In this document: positions 1 through 7,720 of the stretch, in pieces
Position numbering within the stretch: the stretch's first letter is position 1
Layout of the letters: each line of letters begins with the position of its first letter
Assembly (NCBI GenBank): GCA_002419025.1
Contig: DIFG01000098.1
Location: 1 to 35,183, forward strand
Length of the DNA stretch: 35,183 nt
Reading direction: 5' to 3'
Source: Deltaproteobacteria bacterium UBA5754
Lineage (GTDB): Bacteria; Desulfobacterota; Dissulfuribacteria; Dissulfuribacterales; UBA5754
Program-made: the position numbers and the translations under genes
The notes under the pieces: model-generated
Told to the model about the DNA's origin: nothing
Seen by the model: the letters and a program-made list of their open reading frames with translations, nothing else
Databases searched by the model: none

Positions 1-68
1 TTTTCAATATGTTCTGGATGCCGGATCAAGTCCGGCATGACGAGTCTGGGACTTTTTACGAGACCATC
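1..68. repeat. Truncated copy of a MITE/REP-like element
   Basis: This stretch is the reverse complement of the left half of the complete element at 13560-13692, with about 63 of 68 positions identical. It contains the palindrome around ATGCCGGATCAAGTCCGGCAT and ends with the terminal repeat ACTTTTTACGAGACCATC at 51-68. The other half lies beyond the window edge or is missing. It is non-coding and sits downstream of the leftward TetR gene. Confidence 0.8.
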
Positions 69-75
69 AAAACCT

Positions 76-114
76 AAAGGATTAGAGGATTAAAGGATTA
101 GAGGGGGTAGGAGG
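76..114. repeat. Short tandem GGATTAGA/GGATTAAA repeat
   Basis: Seven- to eight-base units (GGATTAG, AGGATTA) are repeated in tandem. An inverted relative lies at 20614-20648, sharing the core AGGATTAGAGGATTAAAGG. Its function is unknown; it looks like an intergenic dispersed simple repeat. Confidence 0.55.
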
Positions 115-134
115 CATGAAAACGCATGCATCCT

Positions 135-758
135 TCATGTCTCCACGGTCATGGAGGAATGGCTTGTATCCGGCCCTTGTACCCGGATACCCTGGAGAAA
201 AAAGGCGCTGATTTCCTTGGCCGCCGTTGATACGCTGTATTTTTTCTTTCCGGAAAGGACCCAGAAGCGTGACATTTCATCGAGGGCGCCGAAATAGGCG
301 CGCTTGAAGATTCCCGGCAGGATATCGGCCCGGAAGATCTTTTCTTCCTGACCCTGTCGGACTATCTGGGAGATGATATTGAGGTATTCAGCGAACTTTC
401 TGTTGCGATAATCCTTCATGAACTTAGTGCTTTGCCGGATTTCCACCTGAATGACCTCGGCAAGATCCCTGTTTTCCTCCACGAGTTGCAGGTGAAGAAG
501 GGCAAATCGTTCGAGCTTTTCCGCCGGATTCTTGATCTCGGCAAGTTCCTGTTTGATTCGGGCGATGATCTTTCCGATCTCTTCTTCGAAAATCGCAATG
601 AGAATGTCATATTTGTTGTTGAAATAGAGATAGATGGTTCCGTCCGCAACATTCGCTTCCTTGGCGATCTCGGATATGCGAGAATTGAAAAAACCGTTTC
701 TGGCAAAGACCTTGATGGATGCTTGGAGGATTTTTTGATGTTTGTCGGCGATCTTCAC
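135..758 (-). CDS. TetR/AcrR-family transcriptional regulator, FadR (YsiA)-like
   Basis: A DNA-binding repressor of about 207 residues. The N-terminal helix-turn-helix is clear (about residues 8-50, with SEIAKEANVADGTIYLYFNNK as the core, including the typical GTIYLYF recognition helix). A helical ligand-binding C-terminal domain follows. The open frame extends upstream to a TTG at 818, but that TTG forms the -35 box of a good promoter, so translation must begin lower down. GTG 758 gives a normal TetR N-terminus (MKIADKHQKIL). A near-match to the FadR/YsiA operator lies between promoter and start codon, suggesting an autoregulated fatty-acid-metabolism regulator that senses acyl-CoA. Family assignment is firm; the ligand and regulon are inference. 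No fatty-acid genes are adjacent. Confidence 0.85.
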   Translation of the reverse strand: MKIADKHQKILQASIKVFARNGFFNSRISEIAKEANVADGTIYLYFNNKYDILIAIFEEEIGKIIARIKQELAEIKNPAEKLERFALLHLQLVEENRDLAEVIQVEIRQSTKFMKDYRNRKFAEYLNIISQIVRQGQEEKIFRADILPGIFKRAYFGALDEMSRFWVLSGKKKYSVSTAAKEISAFFLQGIRVQGPDTSHSSMTVET

Positions 759-772
759 GGCATATCTCAAAA

Positions 773-790
773 TGAATGGCAATTCATTCA
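773..790. promoter_or_regulatory. Putative FadR/YsiA-type operator of the TetR gene
   Basis: On the minus strand this reads TGAATGAATTGCCATTCA, a perfect inverted repeat TGAATG-N6-CATTCA. It agrees with the Bacillus FadR (YsiA) consensus TGAATGAMTANTCATTCA at all but two defined positions, going by recall of that consensus. It abuts the -10 box (791-796), where a bound repressor would block transcription of the TetR gene. Confidence 0.6.
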
Positions 791-818
791 ATGATAGTGA
801 CCGTGGAGTCCCTGTCAA
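791..818 (-). promoter_or_regulatory. Sigma70-type promoter of the TetR gene
   Basis: Minus strand: -35 TTGACA (818-813), a 16-base spacer, and -10 TATCAT (796-791). The predicted transcription start falls near 784, inside the operator and upstream of GTG 758. This rules out the TTG at 818 as a start codon. Confidence 0.6.
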
Positions 819-924
819 GGGTTATAGAGAAAAAATTCCCAATAACTCTTTGAAGGAGGGCCGTCGCCCGATTCATCCCGTTCCGTTGCATCAGCTTTTC
901 TCGCTGATTTCCATAAGATTTCCC

Positions 925-953
925 TTGATGGTGTCGTTTGAGTCGAGTAATCT
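925..953 (+). promoter_or_regulatory. Possible promoter for hisS-aspS
   Basis: TTGATG (925-930), a 17-base spacer and TAATCT (948-953) form a plausible sigma70 promoter about 60 bases before the hisS start. No T-box leader or attenuator was recognised in 820-1015, and the rest of that gap shows nothing else clear. Confidence 0.3.
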
Positions 954-1015
954 TCTTAATTCTGTTCCGTTTGACAAGAAAAGATCACAACGACAACGAG
1001 GTGGGGGTTCACAGC

Positions 1016-2284
1016 GTGTCTTTCAAGGCTGTACGAGGTTTTAAGGACATCCTGCCTGGGGAGGTGCCCAGGTGGATCCATGCAGAAAATACAGCCCGCA
1101 GGATCTTTCGGGCATTCGGTTTCCAGGAGATTCGCCCCCCAATACTCGAATACGTCGAGGTCTTTACTCGAGGCATCGGTCAGCATACGGACATCGTGGA
1201 AAAGGAGATGTATGTCTTTACGGACAAAAACGGCGAGAATGTCTGTCTGCGTCCAGAGGCGACAGGCGGGGTGTTGCGGGCGGTCATCGAGAACGGCCTT
1301 GCCAATGAGTCCCCGATCCTGAGGCTTTTCACCCTTGGACCCATGTTTAGGCATGAAAGACCCCAGAAAGGGAGGCTTCGCCAGTTCCACCAGATGAACG
1401 CGGAGGTCATCGGGTCCCATTCTCCCCATGCGGACGCGGAGGTTATCTGGCTTGCATGGGAGATCCTTCGGGCGTGTTCCTCTGCGGAGTTGATTCTTGA
1501 CATCAATTCTCTCGGATGTCCGGCCTGTCGGCCTCCGTACCGGAGGGCCCTTCAGGACTTTTTGGAGAAGAATGCAGGTGACCTGTGCCAGGACTGTGCA
1601 AGACGCAGGTTGACCAACCCACTCCGTGTCCTGGATTGCAAAAATGAGGCTTGCAAGGCCATCGTTGCCTCGGCCCCTCACATGGATACGTACTTGTGTC
1701 CTGCGTGCGCCGGACATCACGAAAAGGTTCGCGAGGCCCTCGATTCTATCGGCATCCCAAGCCGGGACAATCCCTCTCTGGTCCGGGGCCTCGACTACTA
1801 TGTCCGGACAGCGTTCGAGATCTCTTCCCCGGTTTTGGGCTCTCAATCCACGGTTGCCGCAGGCGGTCGCTATGACGGGCTTCTAAAGGCCATGGAGGGA
1901 CCGGATCTGCCAGGCGTGGGAATGGCCGTGGGCCTTGAGAGGCTTCTCCTCTTGGGTGGGGGGGCGAACGTATCGGCTCTTTCTGCCGGTCCTGACCTTT
2001 TTGTGGCCTACCTCGACGACGAGTCCCTCGATACGGTCCTCCCGTGGATCATCGAATGGAGGAGGCGGGGGATATCGGTGCTCCTGCCATACGAGACCGT
2101 GGGACTCAAGGCATTCATGAAGCAGGCCGATCGCACGCACGCCCGATTCGTACTCATCATAGGGGAAGAGGAACGCGCCAGGAGAGAGGGGATCCTGAGG
2201 GACATGGCGACCCGCGGACAGTCGCCGATTCCTTTCGACTCTGCCGTCGCCACCATTACAACAATTCTCGAGGAAACCACGTGA
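1016..2284 (+). CDS. hisS: Histidyl-tRNA synthetase
   Basis: Class II aminoacyl-tRNA synthetase that charges tRNA-His; cytoplasmic dimer. About 422 residues, normal for the family. The N-terminus FKAVRGFKDILPGE matches the usual start of HisRS. Motif 2 (GPMFRHERPQKGRLRQFHQ), the histidine-specific motif VRGLDYYVRTAFE and motif 3 (GVGMAVGLERLLLL) are present. A four-cysteine insertion (CPACRPPYR, LCQDCARR, LDCKNEACK, CPAC) is seen in many bacterial HisRS. The frame is open further upstream, but GTG 1016 is preceded by GAGGTGGGGG at 998-1007 with proper spacing and gives the standard length. The stop overlaps or abuts the start of aspS, so the two synthetase genes probably form one transcript. 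Confidence 0.96.
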   Translation: MSFKAVRGFKDILPGEVPRWIHAENTARRIFRAFGFQEIRPPILEYVEVFTRGIGQHTDIVEKEMYVFTDKNGENVCLRPEATGGVLRAVIENGLANESPILRLFTLGPMFRHERPQKGRLRQFHQMNAEVIGSHSPHADAEVIWLAWEILRACSSAELILDINSLGCPACRPPYRRALQDFLEKNAGDLCQDCARRRLTNPLRVLDCKNEACKAIVASAPHMDTYLCPACAGHHEKVREALDSIGIPSRDNPSLVRGLDYYVRTAFEISSPVLGSQSTVAAGGRYDGLLKAMEGPDLPGVGMAVGLERLLLLGGGANVSALSAGPDLFVAYLDDESLDTVLPWIIEWRRRGISVLLPYETVGLKAFMKQADRTHARFVLIIGEEERARREGILRDMATRGQSPIPFDSAVATITTILEETT

Positions 2285-2286
2285 AC

Positions 2287-4071
2287 ATGTATGAATCCAT
2301 GCATGGCATGAAAAGGACGCACGACTGTGCAAGCCTTACAGAAGGGCATATAGGGCAGGAGGTGGTCCTTATGGGCTGGATCCTTCGGAGGCGGGACCAC
2401 GGAGGGCTCATTTTTGTGGATCTCCGGGACCGTATGGGGATCACCCAGGTGGTCTTTTCTCCGGAGGCGGCCCCTGCAGCCCACAAAAAGGCCCATGCCT
2501 TGAGATCCGAATACGTAATCGCCGTAAGAGGCACGGTCGCCAAAAGGCCGGAGGGTATGGAAAACCCCAAGCTCCTGACGGGTGCGATCGAGATCTCCTG
2601 CGCCGAGCTCAGGATCCTCAACTCCTCCCAGCCTCCGCCGTTTCCCCTCGACGAGGAAGGAGAGGTCTCCGAGGCGATCCGTCTGAAATACCGTTACATC
2701 GACCTCAGGCGCCCCCGCATGGCTGAGGCCATCCGCATCCGCCACGAGGTCTGTCAGGCCGTGCGGGAACACCTTAACAACCAGGGTTTTTTCGAGATCG
2801 AGACACCCATGCTTACCCGGAGCACGCCAGAAGGGGCGCGGGACTATCTCGTGCCGTGCAGGCTCTCGCCCGGTTCGTTTTACGCCCTTCCCCAGTCGCC
2901 GCAGCTCTACAAGCAGATCCTCATGATCTCGGGCCTAGAGAAGTACTACCAGATCGTCCGCTGTTTTCGGGACGAAGACCTCCGGGCCGACCGACAGCCC
3001 GAGTTCACCCAGATCGACATGGAGCTGTCCTTTGTGGAGGAGGATGATATCATTGCCCTGGTCGAGGGGCTTGTCTCCCATGTTTTTGAAAAGGCCCTCG
3101 GGCGGGTTCTTTCCTGTCCCTTTCCCCGCCTGTCCTATGACGAGGCCATGGAACGCTTCGGAACCGACCGGCCCGACATGCGGTTCGGCCTTGAGCTGCG
3201 TGACGTTTCAGAGGTGGCGCAAACATGTGCCTTCCAGGTCTTTCGGCACGCCGCCTCCTCCGGTGGCGTGGTGAAGGCCGTGAATGCCAAGGGCATGGGA
3301 GATATCTCACGCAAGGAGATTGACGAACTCACGGAACACGCCGCGGCCTTTGGGGCAAAGGGGCTCGCCTGGGTCAAGATCCGGGAGGACGGTTCATGGC
3401 AGTCCCCCATAGCCAAGTTTTTCACCCAGGAAGAGATGGAACGGATCGGGGAGCATCTCGAGGCCTCTTCAGGGGACATCCTTTTCTTCGGCGCGGACCA
3501 GAAATCAGTGGTTTTGAAGGTGCTCGGGGAGTTGAGACTCGAGCTCGCCAGACGACATGGCCTCATCCTCCGGGACGTCCTCTCCTTCGTCTGGATAGGG
3601 GATTTTCCCCTTTTCGAGTATGACGAGGAACTCGGGAGGCTTCAGGCGGTTCATCATCCCTTCACCGCGCCTCGGGAAGAGGATCTCGACCTTCTCGAGA
3701 CCGAACCCTTTCGTGTTCGCGCCAGGGCCTATGATTTGGTTCTCAACGGGACGGAGATCGGGGGCGGGAGCATCCGTATCCACAGGCCCGATGTCCAGGA
3801 GAGGGTCTTTCGCGCCCTTTCGCTGCCGGATGAGGAGGCGCGTGAGAAGTTCGGTTTCCTCATTGAGGCCCTGTCCTACGGTGCCCCTCCCCACGGTGGG
3901 ATCGCCTTCGGACTTGACCGGCTCGTCATGCTTATGACCGGCAGAGAGACGATCCGGGATGTCATCGCGTTTCCCAAGACCCAGAAGGGACAGTGTCTCC
4001 TTACCCAGGCCCCTGCTCCCGTGGCCATGACCCAGCTCGTCGAGCTTTCCCTCAAGCCAGGCTGGGACTGA
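2287..4071 (+). CDS. aspS: Aspartyl-tRNA synthetase
   Basis: Class II synthetase of the bacterial AspRS type with a GAD insertion; about 594 residues, normal length. Order: OB-fold anticodon domain (GWILRRRDHGGLIFVDLRD, about residues 30-48), catalytic core with RYIDLRRP, motif 2 (FRDEDLRADRQPEFTQIDME), the GAD insertion, and motif 3 (GGIAFGLDRLVMLMTG). The start is ambiguous. ATG 2287 is listed, but GTG 2281 overlaps the hisS stop as GTGA with GAGGA just upstream, and ATG 2308 gives MKRTHDC, close to the usual N-terminus. Whether it is discriminating or also charges tRNA-Asn cannot be told here. The next gene begins 84 bases downstream. Confidence 0.96.
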   Translation: MYESMHGMKRTHDCASLTEGHIGQEVVLMGWILRRRDHGGLIFVDLRDRMGITQVVFSPEAAPAAHKKAHALRSEYVIAVRGTVAKRPEGMENPKLLTGAIEISCAELRILNSSQPPPFPLDEEGEVSEAIRLKYRYIDLRRPRMAEAIRIRHEVCQAVREHLNNQGFFEIETPMLTRSTPEGARDYLVPCRLSPGSFYALPQSPQLYKQILMISGLEKYYQIVRCFRDEDLRADRQPEFTQIDMELSFVEEDDIIALVEGLVSHVFEKALGRVLSCPFPRLSYDEAMERFGTDRPDMRFGLELRDVSEVAQTCAFQVFRHAASSGGVVKAVNAKGMGDISRKEIDELTEHAAAFGAKGLAWVKIREDGSWQSPIAKFFTQEEMERIGEHLEASSGDILFFGADQKSVVLKVLGELRLELARRHGLILRDVLSFVWIGDFPLFEYDEELGRLQAVHHPFTAPREEDLDLLETEPFRVRARAYDLVLNGTEIGGGSIRIHRPDVQERVFRALSLPDEEAREKFGFLIEALSYGAPPHGGIAFGLDRLVMLMTGRETIRDVIAFPKTQKGQCLLTQAPAPVAMTQLVELSLKPGWD

Positions 4072-4155
4072 TGGCCTTTTTAGGTCTGCCGATAGGAAGG
4101 CGCACGTAACAAACCCCCCGGCCGCCATTCACGTATTCAGGAGGAGCAAAGAGAT

Positions 4156-5985
4156 ATGGCAAAATGGAATCCTGAAAGAAGACTGCTTGATCATGTCCCA
4201 ACACGGCCATGGACCCGCGGAATCGAGGAGGTGGCCAAGCCCAACCTCATGCGGAATATCTTTCCATATGACGAGGTCTGCCGCATCGACTTCGATCACC
4301 ACTTTCTCGTGCCGTCGCCGTCCGAAGGCATGTATATCACGGATACCACCTTTCGGGACGGGCAACAGGCCCGCCCGCCCTATACGGTGGACCAGATCGT
4401 CACGATCTTCGATTTTCTTCACCGGCTCGGGGGGCCAAACGGAATCATCCGCCAGTCCGAGTTCTTTCTTTACACAGACAAGGACAAAAACGCGGTCGAG
4501 CGTTGCCGGGAACGCGGTTACGAATTTCCCGAGATCACGGGATGGATACGGGCGAACCGGCAGGATCTCCAGCTCGTGAAGGAGATGGGGATCCCGGAGA
4601 CGGGGATCCTCACGTCCGTCTCCGACTATCACATCTTTTTGAAACTCGGCAAGACCCGTGGCCAGGCCCTCGAGGACTATCTTTCCATCGTGAAGGCCGC
4701 ACTCGAATTGGGTATACAACCCCGCTGTCACTTCGAAGACGTGACAAGGGCCGACATCTATGGTTTTTGTATCCCGTTCGCCATCGAACTCATGAAACTT
4801 AGGGAGGAGTCAAGGATCGATATCAAGATCCGGCTCTGCGATACCATGGGCTACGGCATCACCTATCCCGGGGCCGCCCTTCCCCGAAGCGTGCCCAAGA
4901 TTGTTCGTACGTTCATCGAGAAGGGCGGGGTGCCAGGTCACCTTCTCGAATGGCACGGCCACAACGATTTCCACAAGGTCCTCATCAATGCGACAACCGC
5001 ATGGCTCTTCGGCTGCGGGGCTGTCAACGGCACCCTTCTCGGCTTTGGAGAGAGGACTGGCAACACACCCATCGAGGCCCTGCTCATCGAAAGGATCGCC
5101 CTGAGGGGGTCTGACGACGGGATCGATACCCTCGCCATTACAGAAATGGCCGAATATTTTGAGAAAAAACTCGGCTATCACATCCCGCGGAATTATCCCC
5201 TCGTAGGCGCGGATTTCAATGCAACGAGCGCGGGCATCCATGCCGACGGCCTTCTCAAGAACGAAGAGATCTACAACATCTTTGACACAAACAAGATTCT
5301 TGGCCGACCCGTATCTGTCATTGTATCCGACAAGTCCGGGACCGCTGGGATCGCCCATTGGGTGAACGCCCACCTGGGGCTTAAGGGAGCAAATGCCATT
5401 GACAAACGTCATCCGGGCATCGTGCGCATTTACAAGAAGGTCATGGCCCAATATGAAGAGGGTCGTGTGACCTCCATGTCCCAGGACGAGATGCTCACCT
5501 TCGCCCGCAAGTATCTCCCCGAATATTTTCCGTCCGAGTTCGATTCCTTCCGGGCAAAGGCGAAGGAGCTTGCCTTTGATCTCGCCGCAAATCTCGTGGA
5601 ACAGCCTGAGATACGATCCATGAAGGCGGAACTCATAGAGCCGATCCTTCGGAGGGTGATCGACGACTTCCCTTTCATCCAGTTTGTCTATGTTGTGAAC
5701 ATGGACGGGCGAAAGATCACGGAAAACGTGACCCGAATAGAATTCCGCGCCAAGTACGCAAATTTTCAGCTGGATGCCGATTTTTCCGACCGCGGGTGGT
5801 TCATCCAGCCCATCGAGGATGGAAAGGTCCACATGACGGATTTTTATACCTCGAAAATCACCGGTGCCCTTTGCGTAACCGTCTCCGGTCCCATTCGGGA
5901 TGACAAGGACGAAATCGTCGGCGTGCTCGGAATCGATATTCGCATTGAAGACCTCGCCCGGATGGGACAAGAAGAAGAATTTTGA
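4156..5985 (+). CDS. HMGL/isopropylmalate-synthase-like enzyme fused to a C-terminal Cache (PDC)-like domain
   Basis: 609 residues. The N-terminal part (about 55-330) is a DRE-TIM metallolyase barrel: ITDTTFRDGQQ at 61-71, FEDVTRAD near 193, the metal-binding HGHN at 267-270 and GFGERTGNT at 296-304. ADFNATSAGIHADG (352-365) resembles the second catalytic segment of homocitrate/isopropylmalate synthases. These enzymes add acetyl-CoA to a 2-oxo acid; candidates are Re-citrate synthase, homocitrate synthase or a relative. The C-terminal about 100 residues (508-600: VYVVNMDGR, DFSDRGWFIQP, YTSKITGALCVTVSGPI, EIVGVLGIDI) look like a Cache/PDC ligand-binding domain, normally found outside the cell on receptors. 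No signal peptide or membrane segment is seen, so here it would be cytoplasmic, perhaps an allosteric regulator. Start ATG 4156 is preceded by AGGAGG at 4139-4144. The substrate is unknown. Confidence 0.8.
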   Translation: MAKWNPERRLLDHVPTRPWTRGIEEVAKPNLMRNIFPYDEVCRIDFDHHFLVPSPSEGMYITDTTFRDGQQARPPYTVDQIVTIFDFLHRLGGPNGIIRQSEFFLYTDKDKNAVERCRERGYEFPEITGWIRANRQDLQLVKEMGIPETGILTSVSDYHIFLKLGKTRGQALEDYLSIVKAALELGIQPRCHFEDVTRADIYGFCIPFAIELMKLREESRIDIKIRLCDTMGYGITYPGAALPRSVPKIVRTFIEKGGVPGHLLEWHGHNDFHKVLINATTAWLFGCGAVNGTLLGFGERTGNTPIEALLIERIALRGSDDGIDTLAITEMAEYFEKKLGYHIPRNYPLVGADFNATSAGIHADGLLKNEEIYNIFDTNKILGRPVSVIVSDKSGTAGIAHWVNAHLGLKGANAIDKRHPGIVRIYKKVMAQYEEGRVTSMSQDEMLTFARKYLPEYFPSEFDSFRAKAKELAFDLAANLVEQPEIRSMKAELIEPILRRVIDDFPFIQFVYVVNMDGRKITENVTRIEFRAKYANFQLDADFSDRGWFIQPIEDGKVHMTDFYTSKITGALCVTVSGPIRDDKDEIVGVLGIDIRIEDLARMGQEEEF

Positions 5986-7720
5986 GCGCGGGGCCATCCG
6001 AAAGAGATGGCACGGAAGAGTCACCGCTGCCCTCGTTTTCCCAGAGCCCTATGGGGTAGGGATGGCGAACCTGGGCCTCCAGACCCTTTATTCCCTCCTC
6101 AACGCCTCGGAAAACATCCTTGCCGAGCGTTTTTTCAGCCCGGCGGAAAAAGGCCAGTTCGGAGAAGCGGCCCGGTGGCTCTCAGAGGAAAGTCACCGGC
6201 CCCTACGGGACTTCGATCTCGTTCTTTTTTCCCTGAGTTTCGAGTCGTCCTATATCGGGGTCTTAAAGGCCCTTGTTGATGCGGGCATAACGTCGAGGTC
6301 GATCGAGCGCCGGCGTGCCGAGCCTTTCGTCCTTGCAGGGGGTGTCGCTACATTCATCAATCCCGAGCCCATCGCCCCGTTTGTGGACGCCTTTCTTCTA
6401 GGGGAATTCGAGGGGGTTGCGCCCGTTTTTCTCGATTTTCTCCCTCGCCTTCTCGATCGATCGGCGAAAAGGCGTGATCGGCTCGCTGCCATGGCGCGGA
6501 GCGTCCCAGGGACCTATGTCCCCAGTCTGTACCATTCCATCCTCGATTCCTCGGGATGCCATATCGGCTGGGACAGGGAGGATGATTTCCCCGCACCCGT
6601 CCCGGTGATGAAGGCGCCGGAGGGACTGACGGATGTCCCCCATACGGCGATTCTCTCCCCACATGCCGCCTTCCCTGAGATGTTTTGCGTGGAACTCGTC
6701 CGGGGCTGCGGCAGGGGATGCAGGTTCTGTGCGGCGGGCTTTGTCTACCGGCCTCCGAGGATGTGGCCCATGGACGTGATCCGCGAAACATTGAAGGATG
6801 CCCCTGATTCCTGTCCCATCGGGCTTGTCGGGCTTGAATACATGGGACGTCCTGGTGTGAAGGAACTCTGTGAGTCGCTCCTCGGAGATGGACGACGTCT
6901 CGCCTTTTCCTCGCTTCGCGTGGATGAGCTGACGCCAGCCTTTACCCGGCTTCTCGTACGGTCCGGGACGAAGACGGCGACGGTCGCCCCTGAGGCGGGT
7001 TCCGAAGTTTTGAGGCGGACACTGAACAAACATCTTCGAGAAGAGGGCATTCTCCGCGGCGTGGAGACCCTGGCACAGGCCGGCATCCCGAACGTGAAGC
7101 TCTACTTTATGCTCGGGCTTCCGGGAGAGGGGGACGGTGATGCCGAGGAAATCGCCCGTCTGGCTGGGCGGATACAGGAGACCCTCGTCTTTCGTGGAAA
7201 GGGGCGGGGCCGGGCATCACGTGTCTCGGTTTCCGTCAGCATATTCGTTCCCAAACCATGGACACCGTTTCAGTGGGCCCCTTTTGTGGATGTAAAGGTC
7301 CTGGCAGGGAGGATCGTAAGGCTCAAACGGGCCATCGGTCGTCTGCCTGGCGTTACCCTCTCCATCGAGTCCCCGCGGGCCGCCCTCCGTCAGGCCGTAA
7401 TAGCCAGAGGGGACAGGCGTCTCGCCCCGGTCCTTGAGACCGTAGCAGTGAAAGAAATCTCTTTTCATCGGGCATTTATGGAAAACGGCCTCTCGTCCGA
7501 GATGTTTATCAGGAAACGAGATCCTCTCGAAGCCTTTCCTTGGGAGATCGTGGGGCATCCTGTCCGCAGGGAATATCTCCTTGCAGAATGGAATCGCGCC
7601 TTTAGTGGAGAAGAGACTCCGTTTTGCAATACCACCGTGTGCAAACGCTGCGGTGCGTGTGGAGGACACCGAACGGAAACTGGGCTATGGACGAAGAGGT
7701 CAAAAAACTCGCCCAGATAA
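5900..7720 (+). CDS. Radical SAM protein with N-terminal cobalamin-binding-like region
   Basis: Up to about 606 residues. The N-terminal region (VFPEPYGVGMANLGLQTLY, then a Rossmann-like stretch ending ADAFLLGEFEG-type) resembles the degenerate B12-binding region of radical SAM proteins of the TIGR03960 type. The Fe-S motif CGRGCRFC is encoded at 6707-6730, followed by radical SAM barrel motifs (EAGSEVLRRTLNK, KLYFMLGLPGE). Near the C-terminus CNTTVCKRCGACGG could bind metal or Fe-S. The start is uncertain: homology begins before residue MANLG (ATG 6062), and the only upstream in-frame starts are ATG 5900 and TTG 5945, both inside the preceding gene and without a clear ribosome site. In other genomes a TIGR03936 domain often follows; none does here. 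Function unknown; possibly RNA or cofactor modification. Confidence 0.8.
   Translation: MTRTKSSACSESIFALKTSPGWDKKKNFERGAIRKRWHGRVTAALVFPEPYGVGMANLGLQTLYSLLNASENILAERFFSPAEKGQFGEAARWLSEESHRPLRDFDLVLFSLSFESSYIGVLKALVDAGITSRSIERRRAEPFVLAGGVATFINPEPIAPFVDAFLLGEFEGVAPVFLDFLPRLLDRSAKRRDRLAAMARSVPGTYVPSLYHSILDSSGCHIGWDREDDFPAPVPVMKAPEGLTDVPHTAILSPHAAFPEMFCVELVRGCGRGCRFCAAGFVYRPPRMWPMDVIRETLKDAPDSCPIGLVGLEYMGRPGVKELCESLLGDGRRLAFSSLRVDELTPAFTRLLVRSGTKTATVAPEAGSEVLRRTLNKHLREEGILRGVETLAQAGIPNVKLYFMLGLPGEGDGDAEEIARLAGRIQETLVFRGKGRGRASRVSVSVSIFVPKPWTPFQWAPFVDVKVLAGRIVRLKRAIGRLPGVTLSIESPRAALRQAVIARGDRRLAPVLETVAVKEISFHRAFMENGLSSEMFIRKRDPLEAFPWEIVGHPVRREYLLAEWNRAFSGEETPFCNTTVCKRCGACGGHRTETGLWTKRSKNSPR

Noticed and set aside
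820..1015. T-box or attenuator in front of hisS
   Set aside because: No specifier-loop pattern, conserved T-box sequence or terminator hairpin was seen, and T-box control of hisS is not expected in a Gram-negative anaerobe of this type.
956..1846. A 296-codon open frame antisense to hisS
   Set aside because: It lies fully within hisS, has no family resemblance and no ribosome-binding site; it is a codon-bias shadow.
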